64,000 nucleotides of DNA from a bacterium (GCA_025774935.1 JALGZK010000005.1:1-64000), one strand, 5' to 3'. Shown: positions 7,066 through 16,575, counted from the stretch's first letter. Notes: generated by a model not told the origin, from the letters alone. Made by a program: numbers and translations.

Positions 7066-9933
7066 ATGAAGAACGTATCTCTGGTCATGCTGGCGGCGGG
7101 GATGGTCCTGATCGCGGTCGGCGCCTGGGCGACCCCGGGCGACGGCACGGAGTTTCAGAGCGCCATGCCGGTGTATTCCCACTCGGGGACCGCTGGTGGA
7201 TTCACGGGGACGAGGCTGGAGACCCTGTGGATCTTCGATGCCGACTTCTCGACCGAGACGGGCGACAATGCTGGATGGACCACGTTCGACCGCAGCGGAA
7301 CGATCGCGACGGAGAACTACTGGCACCACGACACCATCAGAATCGGCGGATTCGCGCATCTCGGCGACTCGACCTGGTGGTGTGGCACGTACAACGAGTG
7401 CTGGCGCCAGCCGCGCGGGTACGCGAACGAATGGGTGATGGTGCTCGAGCGCGGGTTCCCTGAGATCGAGGCGAACACGGACCCCGGCGATGTTCTGACG
7501 CTCGACTGGGACCAGCGGTTCGCGATGGAGCACGACTACGACTACGGTTACGTCGAGGTCTCAGACGACGCGGGCACCACGTGGACCACGCTCTACAGCG
7601 CCAACAACCCGGGTTTCGCGGGCAAGCCAGGCCTTTCGCAGGACTGGGACAGCCCCGCCCACGGGCACAAGACGCTCGACCTCTCGACGTACGCGGGGCA
7701 GAACATCGAGCTCCGCTTCCGTTTCGAGTCTGACGAGGCCTACTCGTCTCAGGATCAGTACAACAACGGCCCGCCGAACAACTCCGTCCTGGACGGCGCG
7801 TGGCAGCTCGACAACATCACGTGGACGGGTCCCGGCGGTGCCTTCTGGCTCGACGACTGCGAGTCGGGCAACATGGGCTGGGTCCACGACGACGTCGAGG
7901 CCGCGGGTCAGACGGGCATAGTCTTCTACCGGGGCGAGCTCGGAGTGGACTTCGTGACCGGCAGGCCGTTCACGTGCGACGACCGTCAGGGCTGGATGTA
8001 CGCGGCGGTCGACCCGTTCACGAGCACGATGGTCGACGAGCAGTACTCGTGGCTCATGAGCCCGCCGATCGACATCAGCGGCGCGCCGAAGCTGGTCGGG
8101 CACTGGGACTTCTGGCTCGACATGCCGCGAGAGTCGAACGACATCTGTAACCTGAACGTCGCGTCGAACGACGACTACGCGTGCGTGACGGATCCCTCCG
8201 GATTCGTCGACGAGTCGCCGGGTTGGTGGTACGGCGACGCCGGCTGGCGCGTCAGGTACGACGACTGGGACGCCTTCGCAGGGAACGACTGGCTCGCCAT
8301 CCTCTGGGAGGAGCAGAACGATGAGCTTCCGGAGCCCGGCGGTCAGCACTGGGCCGGCATCATCTTCAACCGGCAGCGCGTCGGGATTCCGTCGGGAGAC
8401 GCGGGAACCACGTTCCAGTGGGACACGTGGAACGCGTTCAACGACTGGTTCGACTCGCAGCTCTCGGAGGCCATGCTGGACAGCGCCCGGCTCCTCGTCA
8501 AGGACGACGACGGCATTGCCACGCTCTACGTCGTAGCAACGAACGACGAAGGGGCCACGTACAACTCCTACAACTGCCACCGCGAGGACCCCGAGAGCAA
8601 CACCTTCATCTGCTCACCGCCGTACATGGAGATGACTCCCGGGTCCGAGATCCACTATTACTTCGAGGCGACCGACGAGCTCGGCAACGTCTCGGTGCTG
8701 CCTCCGGGAGCGCCCGACCAGTGGTTCGAGATGTCGATCCTGCCGATCAGCGCGACTGTCTCCAACCAGGGCGTCCTGCTGGTCGACAAGCACGGTCGCT
8801 ACTCGAGCGGAGCGGATCGCGAGACCGGCTGGGGCGGATCGTACGCGGAGTTCAAGTATCGCCCGACGACGGACAGCCACACGCTGTTCTACTACGAGGA
8901 GATGCTCGGTATCCTCGGCTACGACTACGAGATCTACGACGTCGAGGTGCCGTCGGGCAGCACGGACCAGTCGAACGGTCCTGACAGCTCGGGGTACAAG
9001 TACTACGACACCCAGATCTGGTTCACGCACTCCTTCAACGCCTACACGATCAAGGCCCCAGACCAGTTGAACCTGATCAACTGGCTGAACCAGGCCGGGG
9101 CGGGGAAGGACCGGAACCTGGTTCTGACCGGAAACGACATCGGCTTCGAGCTGATCGAGGGCGAGAAGGAGACGTTGGCGTTCTACGAGACGTGGATGGC
9201 GACCGATTACATCGAGAATCAGGTCGGCGTGTCGACCGTTGACAGTCTGCCTGGTCTCGAGGACGCGACGGGCGGGTCGTTCATGACCCACGACGACGGC
9301 GAGGCGATCGCGCTCGCTGCCTGTCCGAACCCGCTCGAGAAGTTCGACGTCATCCAGCCGTTCGCCGGGATCCCTGGGACGGAGCAGGCCCTGCAGTACA
9401 TCAAGACGGACGAGTCGACGAGACCGGCCGGCGTGGCCTACACGCACCAGACCCTCGGCTACAACACCGTCAACTTCGGTTTCGGCATGGAATACATCAT
9501 GGACGGTGTGGCGAACGGAGGCTCGGCGAACTACACGCCCGAGGGCTACTACCACACGGGCATCGAGGACCGGGTCAATCTGATGGAGAACGTCATGACC
9601 TTCCTCAACAAGACGCCCGACGGCGACGGCACGGGGGTCGACGGCGCGCTCAACCGGAACGTCCTGAGCGCGGCCTATCCGAACCCGTTCAACCCGGTCA
9701 CCAAGATCGCCTACAGCGTGAGGGAGGCCGGCCCCGTTACGATCCGTGTCTACAACGCGTCCGGCAGGACAGTGCGGACGCTCATGGACAGCGAGCTCGA
9801 CGCGGGGGCCTCGGGACACGTGGTGTGGGACGGCACGAACGACGGCGGTGAGAGGTGCGCGAGCGGCGTGTACTTCTACCGCATCGAAGCGCCGGGCTTC
9901 GCCACCTCGAGGAAGATGGTGATGCTCAAGTAG
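7066..9933 (+). CDS. Large exported paralog 1 of 6, FlgD/T9SS-like C-terminal domain
   Basis: This 955-residue exported protein is the first of six tandem paralogs. Residues 1-22 are a signal peptide. Residues about 45-260 form a conserved beta-sandwich-like module (LETLWIFDADF, HHDTIRIGGFAHLGDSTWW, CGTYNECW, WDQRFAMEHDYDYGY). About 260-565 hold further jelly-roll-like segments. About 568-840 resemble a glutamine-amidotransferase-like fold (VLLVDKHGR, YYEEMLGILGYDYEIYDVEV, NLVLTGNDIGFE), but the elbow reads TGNDIG and lacks a nucleophilic Cys, so catalysis is unlikely. The last 85 residues start YPNPFNP and match the FlgD-like/T9SS type A sorting domain family. The ATG follows a purine-rich GGGGGGACGGA. 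Function is unknown; surface attachment or secretion through a T9SS-like route is inferred. Confidence 0.8.
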   Translation: MKNVSLVMLAAGMVLIAVGAWATPGDGTEFQSAMPVYSHSGTAGGFTGTRLETLWIFDADFSTETGDNAGWTTFDRSGTIATENYWHHDTIRIGGFAHLGDSTWWCGTYNECWRQPRGYANEWVMVLERGFPEIEANTDPGDVLTLDWDQRFAMEHDYDYGYVEVSDDAGTTWTTLYSANNPGFAGKPGLSQDWDSPAHGHKTLDLSTYAGQNIELRFRFESDEAYSSQDQYNNGPPNNSVLDGAWQLDNITWTGPGGAFWLDDCESGNMGWVHDDVEAAGQTGIVFYRGELGVDFVTGRPFTCDDRQGWMYAAVDPFTSTMVDEQYSWLMSPPIDISGAPKLVGHWDFWLDMPRESNDICNLNVASNDDYACVTDPSGFVDESPGWWYGDAGWRVRYDDWDAFAGNDWLAILWEEQNDELPEPGGQHWAGIIFNRQRVGIPSGDAGTTFQWDTWNAFNDWFDSQLSEAMLDSARLLVKDDDGIATLYVVATNDEGATYNSYNCHREDPESNTFICSPPYMEMTPGSEIHYYFEATDELGNVSVLPPGAPDQWFEMSILPISATVSNQGVLLVDKHGRYSSGADRETGWGGSYAEFKYRPTTDSHTLFYYEEMLGILGYDYEIYDVEVPSGSTDQSNGPDSSGYKYYDTQIWFTHSFNAYTIKAPDQLNLINWLNQAGAGKDRNLVLTGNDIGFELIEGEKETLAFYETWMATDYIENQVGVSTVDSLPGLEDATGGSFMTHDDGEAIALAACPNPLEKFDVIQPFAGIPGTEQALQYIKTDESTRPAGVAYTHQTLGYNTVNFGFGMEYIMDGVANGGSANYTPEGYYHTGIEDRVNLMENVMTFLNKTPDGDGTGVDGALNRNVLSAAYPNPFNPVTKIAYSVREAGPVTIRVYNASGRTVRTLMDSELDAGASGHVVWDGTNDGGERCASGVYFYRIEAPGFATSRKMVMLK

Positions 9934-9989
9934 GACGGACGTTCGGGCAGCCCCCGACGGGGGGAGACCCGGAGGTTCTTGCGGAGGAA

Positions 9990-10014
9990 GGGGGGCGGAC
10001 GCCGTCCGCCTCCC
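9990..10014 (+). terminator. Hairpin, probable terminator after paralog 1
   Basis: An 11-bp stem (GGGGGGCGGAC with GTCCGCCTCCC, one wobble) closes on a 3-nt loop 57 bp after the stop. No T tract follows, so termination efficiency is uncertain. Confidence 0.45.
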
Positions 10015-10181
10015 GCTCCTCCAGCGGGTTGCCACGAGCAACGAGCGCCCCCCCGAGTGCGCGGGCCGTGCCGGACTGCCCGCCCAGCGAGTATTCCCCC
10101 CCCGATGTGTCCTCTGCAGCCAGGCTGGGTTCTCGCCTGTCGGAAGGGTACTGATTGACGATTGCTGACAGTCTGGGACGG

Positions 10182-10210
10182 TTGTCAGGGACGCCGCTCG
10201 ATGGTATAAT
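10182..10210 (+). promoter_or_regulatory. Strong sigma-70-type promoter for paralog 2
   Basis: TTGTCA at 10182-10187 and a perfect TATAAT at 10205-10210 are spaced 17 bp. The start of transcription near 10217 lies downstream of the upstream alternative start at 10155, supporting the GTG at 10293. The rest of the 9934-10292 gap holds the terminator hairpin, then this promoter, then a leader of about 76 nt. Confidence 0.75.
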
Positions 10211-10255
10211 CTGTGCGTTTGGGAGCGGTGTCAGGGTTTGGCGGTTGGTGAGACA

Positions 10256-10273
10256 GATGAGCTGGATCACCAC
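10256..10273 (+). promoter_or_regulatory. Shared leader element GATGAGCTGGATCACCAC
   Basis: This 18-nt element is closely repeated ahead of paralogs 3, 4 and 6 at a similar distance from the start codon (here 19 nt upstream of the GTG). It lies downstream of the predicted transcription start, so it would be in the mRNA. Its role is unknown. Confidence 0.45.
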
Positions 10274-10292
10274 TCAACAGGGGGAGGTGCAC

Positions 10293-13139
10293 GTGCGTAG
10301 GGAGGGCAGACATCTCGCTCTCGTCGGAACGGTGCTGATCCTCGCTCTCGCGGCAGGGGGCGCCGGGGCCTCGAGCTCCGACATCCTCTCGTCGGCCGAC
10401 GAGTTGAGGACGATACCGACGAGCGGGAGCTTCGAAGGGACCAGGCTGGAGACGCTCTGGATCTTCGATGCCGACTTCTCCACCGAGACGGGCGACAACG
10501 CCGGCTGGACGACGTGGGACCGGAGCGGAACGCTCGGGAGCCAGAACTACTGGCACCACGATACGATCCGGATCGGCGGATTCGCGCACCTCGGCGACAG
10601 CACGTGGTGGTGCGGCACGTACAACGAGTGCTGGCGCCAGCCACGCGGCTACGACAACGACTGGCTTCAGATCCTGGAGCGCGATTGCCCGGAGATCGAG
10701 GCGAACACGGATCCTGGCGATCCCCTGACCCTGGACTGGGATCAGCGGTTCGCGATGGAGCACGACTACGACTACGGCTACGTCGAGATCTCCGACGACG
10801 GCGGAAGCACCTGGACCACGCTGTACACAGCGAACAACCCGGGCTTCGCCGGTAAGCCAGGGACGTCCCAGGACTGGGACAGCCCTGCGTACGGTCACGT
10901 CTCGCTCGACCTCTCTGCCTACGCGGGTCAGACGCTCGGCCTGAGGTTCCGGTTCACGTCGGACGGCGCGTACTCGTCCGCCGATGAGCTGAACAACCCG
11001 CCAGCGAACTCCGTTCAGGACGGTGCGTGGCAGATCGACAACATCGCCCTGGCCGGTCCCGGCGGCACCTTCTGGATCGACGACGTGGAGTCGGGCGCCG
11101 ACATGGGCTGGGTCCGCGAGGACGTTCCCGCGTCGGGCCAGACGGGCGTGACGTTCTGGCGCGGTCAGTTCGGGATCGACTTCGTCACTGGACTCGACTT
11201 CTCGTGCGAGGACAGGCCGGTCGGCACGTGGATGTACGCTCCCGTCGACCCATTCACGAGCACGATGGTCGACAACGAGTACGCGTGGCTCATGAGCCCG
11301 CCGATCGACGTCAGCGGCGCCCCGAAGCTCGTCGGCAACTGGGACTACTGGGGTCACGCGCCCGATGCCACCGGCGATCGGTACAACATCTACCTCGCCT
11401 CAAATGACGTTCAGGCGTGCGTGACCGACCCCGGAGGCTTCATCGACGAAGCGCCGGGCTGGTGGTTCTCTGGAATCGGAACCTGGAGAACGAAGTTCGA
11501 CAATTGGGACGCGTTCGCCGGCAACGACTGGCTCGCCATCCTGCACGCAGCGAGGAACGACACGACAGACGCCAACGGCGAGCACTGGGGTGGCTACTTC
11601 CTGAACTACCAGAGGCTCGGAATCCCCTCCGGAGACGCCGGTACGCAGTTCGAGCGGAACATGTGGGAGTGGTACGGCGACTGGTTCCAGGACGGCCTGG
11701 TGGAGGCGTACCTCGACACTGCCGAACTCAAGATCGTCGACGACGACGGCATCCCGACGGCGTTCGTGCTCGCCTCGAACGACGACGGGCAGACGTGGGA
11801 GGCGTACGCGGGCCGCAGGATGGACCCGAACGACCCGCTGAACAACTGGTGGTACTTCCCTCCGCCCTACAACCAGATGACGCCAGGGAGCGAGATCCGC
11901 TACTACTTCGAGGCGACCGACGGGGTCGGGAACGTGGCGACGTTGCCCTCCGACGCTCCGACGTCCTCGTACGAGGTCTCGGTCCTGCCGATCCTGGGGT
12001 CTGTGGTCGACCCGGCCATCCTGCTCGTCGACAAGCACGGCCGCGCCACGCCGGGCGAGGAGCGCTACTTCGGGACGATCCTGAGCTCGGAGTACTACTA
12101 CCGCGAGATGCTCGAGATCCTGGGGTACGAGTACGACAAGTTCGACGTGTGGGTGCCGTCCGGAAGCAGGAACTCCAACGGTCCCGACAGCGCGGGCATG
12201 AAGTACTACGACACCCAGATCTGGTTCACGAACTACTTCGACGCCAACGCCATCAAGCAGGTGGATCAGAAGAACCTGATCGACTGGCTGAACGCGTCGG
12301 CTGGTGGTGCCGAGCGGAACCTGCTCATGACCGGCAACAACATCGGCTTCGAGCTGATGCAGACCGGCGTGGAGACGCTGGCGTTCTACGAGACCTGGCT
12401 TGCCTCGGACTACATCGAGAACTCCGTGGGCTCCGTGCTCGTGGACAGTGTGCCGGGAGTCGAGGATCACGCGGGCGGGACGGACTTCCTGACCCACGAT
12501 GATGGCGAGTGCATCCTCCGTGGCGCGTGTCCGATCGTCCACGACTTCGACGTGCTCGATCCGCAGTCCGGCATCCCGGGTACAGAGACGGTGGCCGACT
12601 ACATCCGGCAGGACGCGACGCGCAAATCCGCCGGTGTGGCCTACACCAACCAGACCATGGGGTACCAGACGGTCAACCTCGGCTTCGGGATGGAGTTCAT
12701 GATGGACGGCACCTACGACGGTGGGGCGTCCAACTACACCCCCGAGGGCTACTACCACACGGGGGTCAGTGACCGCGTGAACCTCATGCGGAACATCCTG
12801 GAGGTCTACTTCAACAAGACGCCGACCGGTGACGAGACGGGCGTCGTCGACGGCGGGTTCAGGAACACGCTCTCTCAGGCGTATCCGAACCCGTTCAACC
12901 CGACGACCAAGATCGCCTACTCGATCAGAGAGGCCGGTCCCGTGTCTATCCGCGTCTACAACGTCGCGGGGAAGACGGTCCGCACGCTCCTCGACGCCGA
13001 GGTCGAGGCGGGCGCCTCTGGGTTCGTGGTCTGGGACGGCGCGAATGACTCGGGGCAGAGGTGCGGAAGCGGAGTCTACTTCTACCGCATCGAGGCTCCT
13101 GGTTTCGCGACGTCGCGCAAGATGATCATGCTGAAGTAG
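10293..13139 (+). CDS. Large exported paralog 2 of 6, FlgD/T9SS-like C-terminal domain
   Basis: This 948-residue protein is colinear with paralog 1. The signal peptide (VRREGRHLALVGTVLILALA) begins at GTG 10293, preceded by GGGGGAGG; the frame is open further upstream, but that part precedes the promoter. The N-terminal module repeats LETLWIFDADFSTETGDNAG and the WWCGTYNECWRQPRGY block. The amidotransferase-like region starts ILLVDKHGRATPG. Only 17 residues separate HGR from YYREMLEILGY, against 30 in paralog 1. The elbow reads MTGNNIGFE, with no Cys nucleophile. The 85-residue C-terminal domain starts YPNPFNPTTKIAYS at residue 864. No enzymatic motif is visible. Confidence 0.8.
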   Translation: MRREGRHLALVGTVLILALAAGGAGASSSDILSSADELRTIPTSGSFEGTRLETLWIFDADFSTETGDNAGWTTWDRSGTLGSQNYWHHDTIRIGGFAHLGDSTWWCGTYNECWRQPRGYDNDWLQILERDCPEIEANTDPGDPLTLDWDQRFAMEHDYDYGYVEISDDGGSTWTTLYTANNPGFAGKPGTSQDWDSPAYGHVSLDLSAYAGQTLGLRFRFTSDGAYSSADELNNPPANSVQDGAWQIDNIALAGPGGTFWIDDVESGADMGWVREDVPASGQTGVTFWRGQFGIDFVTGLDFSCEDRPVGTWMYAPVDPFTSTMVDNEYAWLMSPPIDVSGAPKLVGNWDYWGHAPDATGDRYNIYLASNDVQACVTDPGGFIDEAPGWWFSGIGTWRTKFDNWDAFAGNDWLAILHAARNDTTDANGEHWGGYFLNYQRLGIPSGDAGTQFERNMWEWYGDWFQDGLVEAYLDTAELKIVDDDGIPTAFVLASNDDGQTWEAYAGRRMDPNDPLNNWWYFPPPYNQMTPGSEIRYYFEATDGVGNVATLPSDAPTSSYEVSVLPILGSVVDPAILLVDKHGRATPGEERYFGTILSSEYYYREMLEILGYEYDKFDVWVPSGSRNSNGPDSAGMKYYDTQIWFTNYFDANAIKQVDQKNLIDWLNASAGGAERNLLMTGNNIGFELMQTGVETLAFYETWLASDYIENSVGSVLVDSVPGVEDHAGGTDFLTHDDGECILRGACPIVHDFDVLDPQSGIPGTETVADYIRQDATRKSAGVAYTNQTMGYQTVNLGFGMEFMMDGTYDGGASNYTPEGYYHTGVSDRVNLMRNILEVYFNKTPTGDETGVVDGGFRNTLSQAYPNPFNPTTKIAYSIREAGPVSIRVYNVAGKTVRTLLDAEVEAGASGFVVWDGANDSGQRCGSGVYFYRIEAPGFATSRKMIMLK

Positions 13140-13197
13140 GACGGGCTGTCTCGGGCCCGGATCGGGTCGGAGGGAGCTCGGTAGGCAGACAAGCACG

Positions 13198-13235
13198 GAA
13201 GGAGGGGACGGGAGACCCCGACCCCTCCTTCTTGC
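13198..13235 (+). terminator. Rho-independent-type terminator after paralog 2
   Basis: A 15-bp stem (GAAGGAGGGGACGGG with CCCGACCCCTCCTTC, one mismatch) closes on a short loop and is followed by TTGCTGTTCT. It is the strongest terminator in this spacer. Confidence 0.75.
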
Positions 13236-13251
13236 TGTTCTGGCGCAGCTC

Positions 13252-13411
13252 GGCCGGCTTTGCCGGCCCAGCCGGACCGGAGCGGTTTGGAGAGCGGTCC
13301 GGCGGAGTCGTCTTCCTGCGGGAAGACACCCAACCATTGCAGGATGGGTTGTGTCAGAAGCGATGGAGGGACGGATCCCGTCCCTGGCCGTGTCGGCACG
13401 CCTGCACGGCC
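13252..13411 (+). ncRNA. Run of consecutive hairpins upstream of paralog 3 (possible structured RNA)
   Basis: At least five perfect or near-perfect stems follow one another: GGCCGGC/GCCGGCC (13252-13268), GGACCG/CGGTCC (13274-13300), GTCTTCC/GGAAGAC (13310-13327), GGGACGG/CCGTCCC (13368-13384) and GGCCGTG/CACGGCC (13386-13411). An AACCAT/ATGGGTT stem lies between the third and fourth. No clear promoter was found in the spacer, so whether this is transcribed as a leader, a small RNA or read-through is unknown. No known RNA family is recognised. Confidence 0.35.
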
Positions 13412-13439
13412 GCGTAGTCCGATGAGCGGCAGTGACAAC

Positions 13440-13455
13440 GGTGAGCGGATCACCC
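13440..13455 (+). promoter_or_regulatory. Shared leader element GGTGAGCGGATCACCC
   Basis: This copy of the leader element seen before paralogs 2, 4 and 6 ends 17 nt before the GTG start. A partial second copy (GATGAGCGGCAG) lies immediately upstream at 13421, an arrangement repeated ahead of paralog 6. Confidence 0.45.
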
Positions 13456-13472
13456 ACCTATAGGGGGTAAGT

Positions 13473-16358
13473 GTGCGAATGCATGGCAGACCACTCGCAA
13501 TGGCGGCGGTCGGTCTCGTGCTCGTGCTCGCGGGGAGCGTAGCGTCGGCAAACAGCTACGACACCGAGATCCCGAGCAGCATGAGAGCGCGATCCGGACG
13601 GGGAGCGCCCGAGACCGGGTTCAGGGGGGCAAGGGACGAGACCCTGTGGATCTTCAACGCCGACTTCACGACCGAGACGGGCGACAACGCAGGCTGGACG
13701 GTCTGGGACAGGAGCGGGACCGTCGCTGTCGAGAACTACTGGCACCACGACACGATCAGGATCGGGGACTTCGCTCACCTGGGGGACAGTACGTGGTGGT
13801 GCGGAACCTACAACGACTGCTGGCGGCAGGCCCGGGGCTACGGCAACGACTGGCTGCAGATTCTCAAGCGGGACTTCCCTGAGGTCAACGCCAACACCGA
13901 CCCCGGCGACGAGCTGTTCCTGGACTGGGACCAGCGGTTCGCGATGGAGCACGACTACGACTACGGCTACATCGAGATCTCCGGCGACGGTGGCGCGACC
14001 TGGACGACGCTCCACTCCGTGACCAACCCCGGGTTCGCGGGGAAGCCGGGGATGTCCCAGGACTGGGACAGCCCCGCGCACGGCCACGTGTCGCTCGACC
14101 TGTCGTCCTACGCCGGGCTCGACGTCTCACTGAGGTTCCGGTTCGAATCTGATGGCGCCTACTCCTCCGAGGATCAGGGGAACAACCCGCCCAACAATTC
14201 CGTGCAGGACGGCGCGTGGCAGATCGACAACATCACGTGGGCCACCACGAGCGGCGACTTCTGGACCGACGACTCGGAGTCCGGCAACATGGGCTGGGAA
14301 CACGAGGACGTCGTGGCTTCCGGGCAGACCGCCGTCGTGTGGTGGCGCGGCCAGTTCGGGCTGGACTTCGTCACGGGGCGTTCCTTCACGTGCGAGGACA
14401 GGGCGGTCGGCACGTGGATGTACGCGCACGTCGACCCGTTCACGAGCCAGATGGTCGACGCGCAGAACACGTGGCTTATGAGCCCGCCGATCGACATCAG
14501 CGGCGCTCCGAAGCTCGTCGCTCACTGGGACCAGTGGGCCGACATGCCCGAGCCGACCGGCGATCTCCACGACGTCTACGTGGCGTCGAACGACGACTAC
14601 GCCTGCGTCACCGATCCGGGCGGCTTCGTCGACGAGGACCCGGGCGCGTGGTTCGCCGACCCGGCCTGGTACAACGACGTCGACGACTGGGACGCGTTCG
14701 CCGGAAACGACTGGCTCGCGTTCTACTGGGCTGCGTGGAACGACACCTCGGACGCCAACGGCGAGCACTGGGCCGGTCTCATCCTCAACTTCCACAAGAT
14801 CGGCATCCCCGCCGGCGACCCCAGCACGACGTTCGCGATCGACAGTTGGACCAACTTCAACGACTGGTTCCAGGAGCAGCTCTCGGACGCCATGCTCGAC
14901 AGCTGTCGCATCCTCGTCAAGGACGACGACGGAGTCGCGAGCGTCTCCCTTCTGGCGTCGAACGACGGCGGGCAGAGCTGGCAGTCCTACGCCTGCCGCA
15001 AGGAGGACCCCGGCGATCCCGCGAGCAACTGGTGGATCGCACCGCCTCCCAGCGGAGAGATGACGCCGGGGAGCGAGATCCTCTACTACTACGAGTCACT
15101 GGACGGGCTCGGGAACGCCGCCGTAGAGCCGGCGGACGCTCCCGACGTGACCTACGAGATGTCGATCCTGCCGCTCAACGCGACGGTCTCGAACCCGGGC
15201 ATCCTCCTCGTCGACAAGCACGGCCGGTTCACTCCGGGAATGGACCGCAAGACGGGGTGGAGCGGCAACTACGACGAGTTCAGGCACCGCCCGACGTGGG
15301 ACAGCCACTCCCTGTTCTACTACCAGGAGATGCTCGAGATCCTCGGGTACGAGTACGAGGTCTACGACGTCGAGGTCCCCTCGGGGAGCATCCTCTCGGA
15401 CGGGCCGGACAGCGCGGGCATGAAGTACTACGACACGCAGATCTGGTTCACGAACGAGTACAACTCGCGCACGGTCAACCCGCCCGATCAGAGCAACCTG
15501 ATCAGCTGGCTGAACCAGGCCGCGATCGGCAAGGAGCGGAACCTCCTCCTGACCGGGAACGACATCGGCTACGACCTCATGGCGAGCGGGAACGAGACCC
15601 TCGCGTTCTACAACACGTGGCTCGCCTCGGACTACATCGACAACTCCGTCGGGGCCGTGCTCGTGGACAGCGTGCCGGGGATCGAAGACCACGCCGGTGA
15701 CTTCAGCTTCATGACGCACGACGACACCGAGGCCATCCTCCAGGGTGGTTGCCCGAACCTCGGTTACTTCGACGTGGTCGAGCCCTTCTCCGGGATCATC
15801 GGGACCGAGATCGTGGCCGACTACATCAAGACGGACACCAGCACGCGGCCGGCAGGTGTGGCGTACACGCACCCGACGCTGGGCTACCAGACCGTGAACC
15901 TCGGGTACGGGATGGAGTACCTGATGGACGGGACGTATGACGGCGGCTCCCTGAACTACACGGCTGAGGGTTACTTCCACTCGGGCATCGAGGACCGCGT
16001 GGACCTCATGCGGAACATCATGCTCTACTTCGGCCAGTCGCCCAGCGGCGACGGAACGGGGATCGTCGACGGCGGCTACAGGAACGCCCTGAGCCAGGCC
16101 TACCCGAACCCGTTCAACCCGACGACCTCGATCGCCTACAGCGTGAGGGAAGCGGGCCCAGTTACGATCCGTGTCTACAACGCGGCGGGCCGCACGGTGC
16201 GGACGCTCCTCGAGACCGAGCTCGAGGCGGGCGCTTCGGGCCAGGTGGTCTGGGACGGCGCGAACGACGCGGGGGAGAGGTGCGCAAGCGGCGTGTACTT
16301 CTACCGCATCGAGGCGCCCGGCTTCGCCACCTCGAGGAAGATGGTGATGCTGAAGTAG
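13473..16358 (+). CDS. Large exported paralog 3 of 6, FlgD/T9SS-like C-terminal domain
   Basis: This 961-residue protein is colinear with the other large paralogs. GTG 13473 has AGGGGG five nt upstream; ATG 13479 is an alternative two codons later. The signal peptide ends near residue 27 (GSVASANS). The first module contains DETLWIFNADFTTETGDNAG and WWCGTYNDCWRQARGYG. The amidotransferase-like region starts ILLVDKHGRFTPG and carries a 30-residue variable segment closely resembling that of paralog 1. The elbow is LTGNDIGYD, without Cys. The terminal 85 residues start YPNPFNPTTSIAYS at residue 877. Paralogs 1 and 3 look most alike in the variable patch, suggesting a shared allele type or gene conversion (inference). 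Confidence 0.8.
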   Translation: MRMHGRPLAMAAVGLVLVLAGSVASANSYDTEIPSSMRARSGRGAPETGFRGARDETLWIFNADFTTETGDNAGWTVWDRSGTVAVENYWHHDTIRIGDFAHLGDSTWWCGTYNDCWRQARGYGNDWLQILKRDFPEVNANTDPGDELFLDWDQRFAMEHDYDYGYIEISGDGGATWTTLHSVTNPGFAGKPGMSQDWDSPAHGHVSLDLSSYAGLDVSLRFRFESDGAYSSEDQGNNPPNNSVQDGAWQIDNITWATTSGDFWTDDSESGNMGWEHEDVVASGQTAVVWWRGQFGLDFVTGRSFTCEDRAVGTWMYAHVDPFTSQMVDAQNTWLMSPPIDISGAPKLVAHWDQWADMPEPTGDLHDVYVASNDDYACVTDPGGFVDEDPGAWFADPAWYNDVDDWDAFAGNDWLAFYWAAWNDTSDANGEHWAGLILNFHKIGIPAGDPSTTFAIDSWTNFNDWFQEQLSDAMLDSCRILVKDDDGVASVSLLASNDGGQSWQSYACRKEDPGDPASNWWIAPPPSGEMTPGSEILYYYESLDGLGNAAVEPADAPDVTYEMSILPLNATVSNPGILLVDKHGRFTPGMDRKTGWSGNYDEFRHRPTWDSHSLFYYQEMLEILGYEYEVYDVEVPSGSILSDGPDSAGMKYYDTQIWFTNEYNSRTVNPPDQSNLISWLNQAAIGKERNLLLTGNDIGYDLMASGNETLAFYNTWLASDYIDNSVGAVLVDSVPGIEDHAGDFSFMTHDDTEAILQGGCPNLGYFDVVEPFSGIIGTEIVADYIKTDTSTRPAGVAYTHPTLGYQTVNLGYGMEYLMDGTYDGGSLNYTAEGYFHSGIEDRVDLMRNIMLYFGQSPSGDGTGIVDGGYRNALSQAYPNPFNPTTSIAYSVREAGPVTIRVYNAAGRTVRTLLETELEAGASGQVVWDGANDAGERCASGVYFYRIEAPGFATSRKMVMLK

Positions 16359-16390
16359 ACCGAGCGCGGGCAGGATGAACGACCACTGCA

Positions 16391-16425
16391 GGCGGGGGGC
16401 CCCGTGGGGCTCCCCGCCTCTCTGT
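16391..16425 (+). terminator. Rho-independent-type terminator after paralog 3
   Basis: A GC-rich 12-13-bp stem (GGCGGGGGGCCCC with GGGGCTCCCCGCC, one wobble) is followed by TCTCTGTGTCCC, 32 bp after the stop codon. Confidence 0.7.
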
Positions 16426-16477
16426 GTCCCGGAGCCACTCCCAGGATGCGGTTCCCGGAAGCGGCCAGGAGGGCATC

Positions 16478-16506
16478 TTGAGGAATCAGCGCGTTTGTGG
16501 TATAAT
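16478..16506 (+). promoter_or_regulatory. Strong sigma-70-type promoter for paralog 4
   Basis: TTGAGG at 16478-16483 and a perfect TATAAT at 16501-16506 are spaced 17 bp. The promoter lies inside the upstream extension of the paralog 4 reading frame, so the true start must lie downstream (ATG 16561 or 16600). Confidence 0.7.
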
Positions 16507-16559
16507 GAGGCTGATTCGACCATGCGGGCTCCGGGGAGACCCGGACGCCGCCCGCGACC

Positions 16560-16575
16560 GATGAGCGGGACCCCA
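16560..16575 (+). promoter_or_regulatory. Shared leader element GATGAGCGGGACCCCA (divergent copy)
   Basis: A more divergent copy of the element found before paralogs 2, 3 and 6 ends 24 nt before the start codon chosen for paralog 4. Confidence 0.35.

Noticed and set aside
8614-10041. Large minus-strand open frames across the paralog array (also near 11400-13457 and 15096-16802)
   Set aside because: Same shadow effect; they recur opposite every paralog, have no ribosome-binding site and no family features.
13252-13411. Consecutive stems before paralog 3 as a CRISPR array
   Set aside because: The stems differ in sequence and spacing; there is no repeated direct unit and no cas gene.
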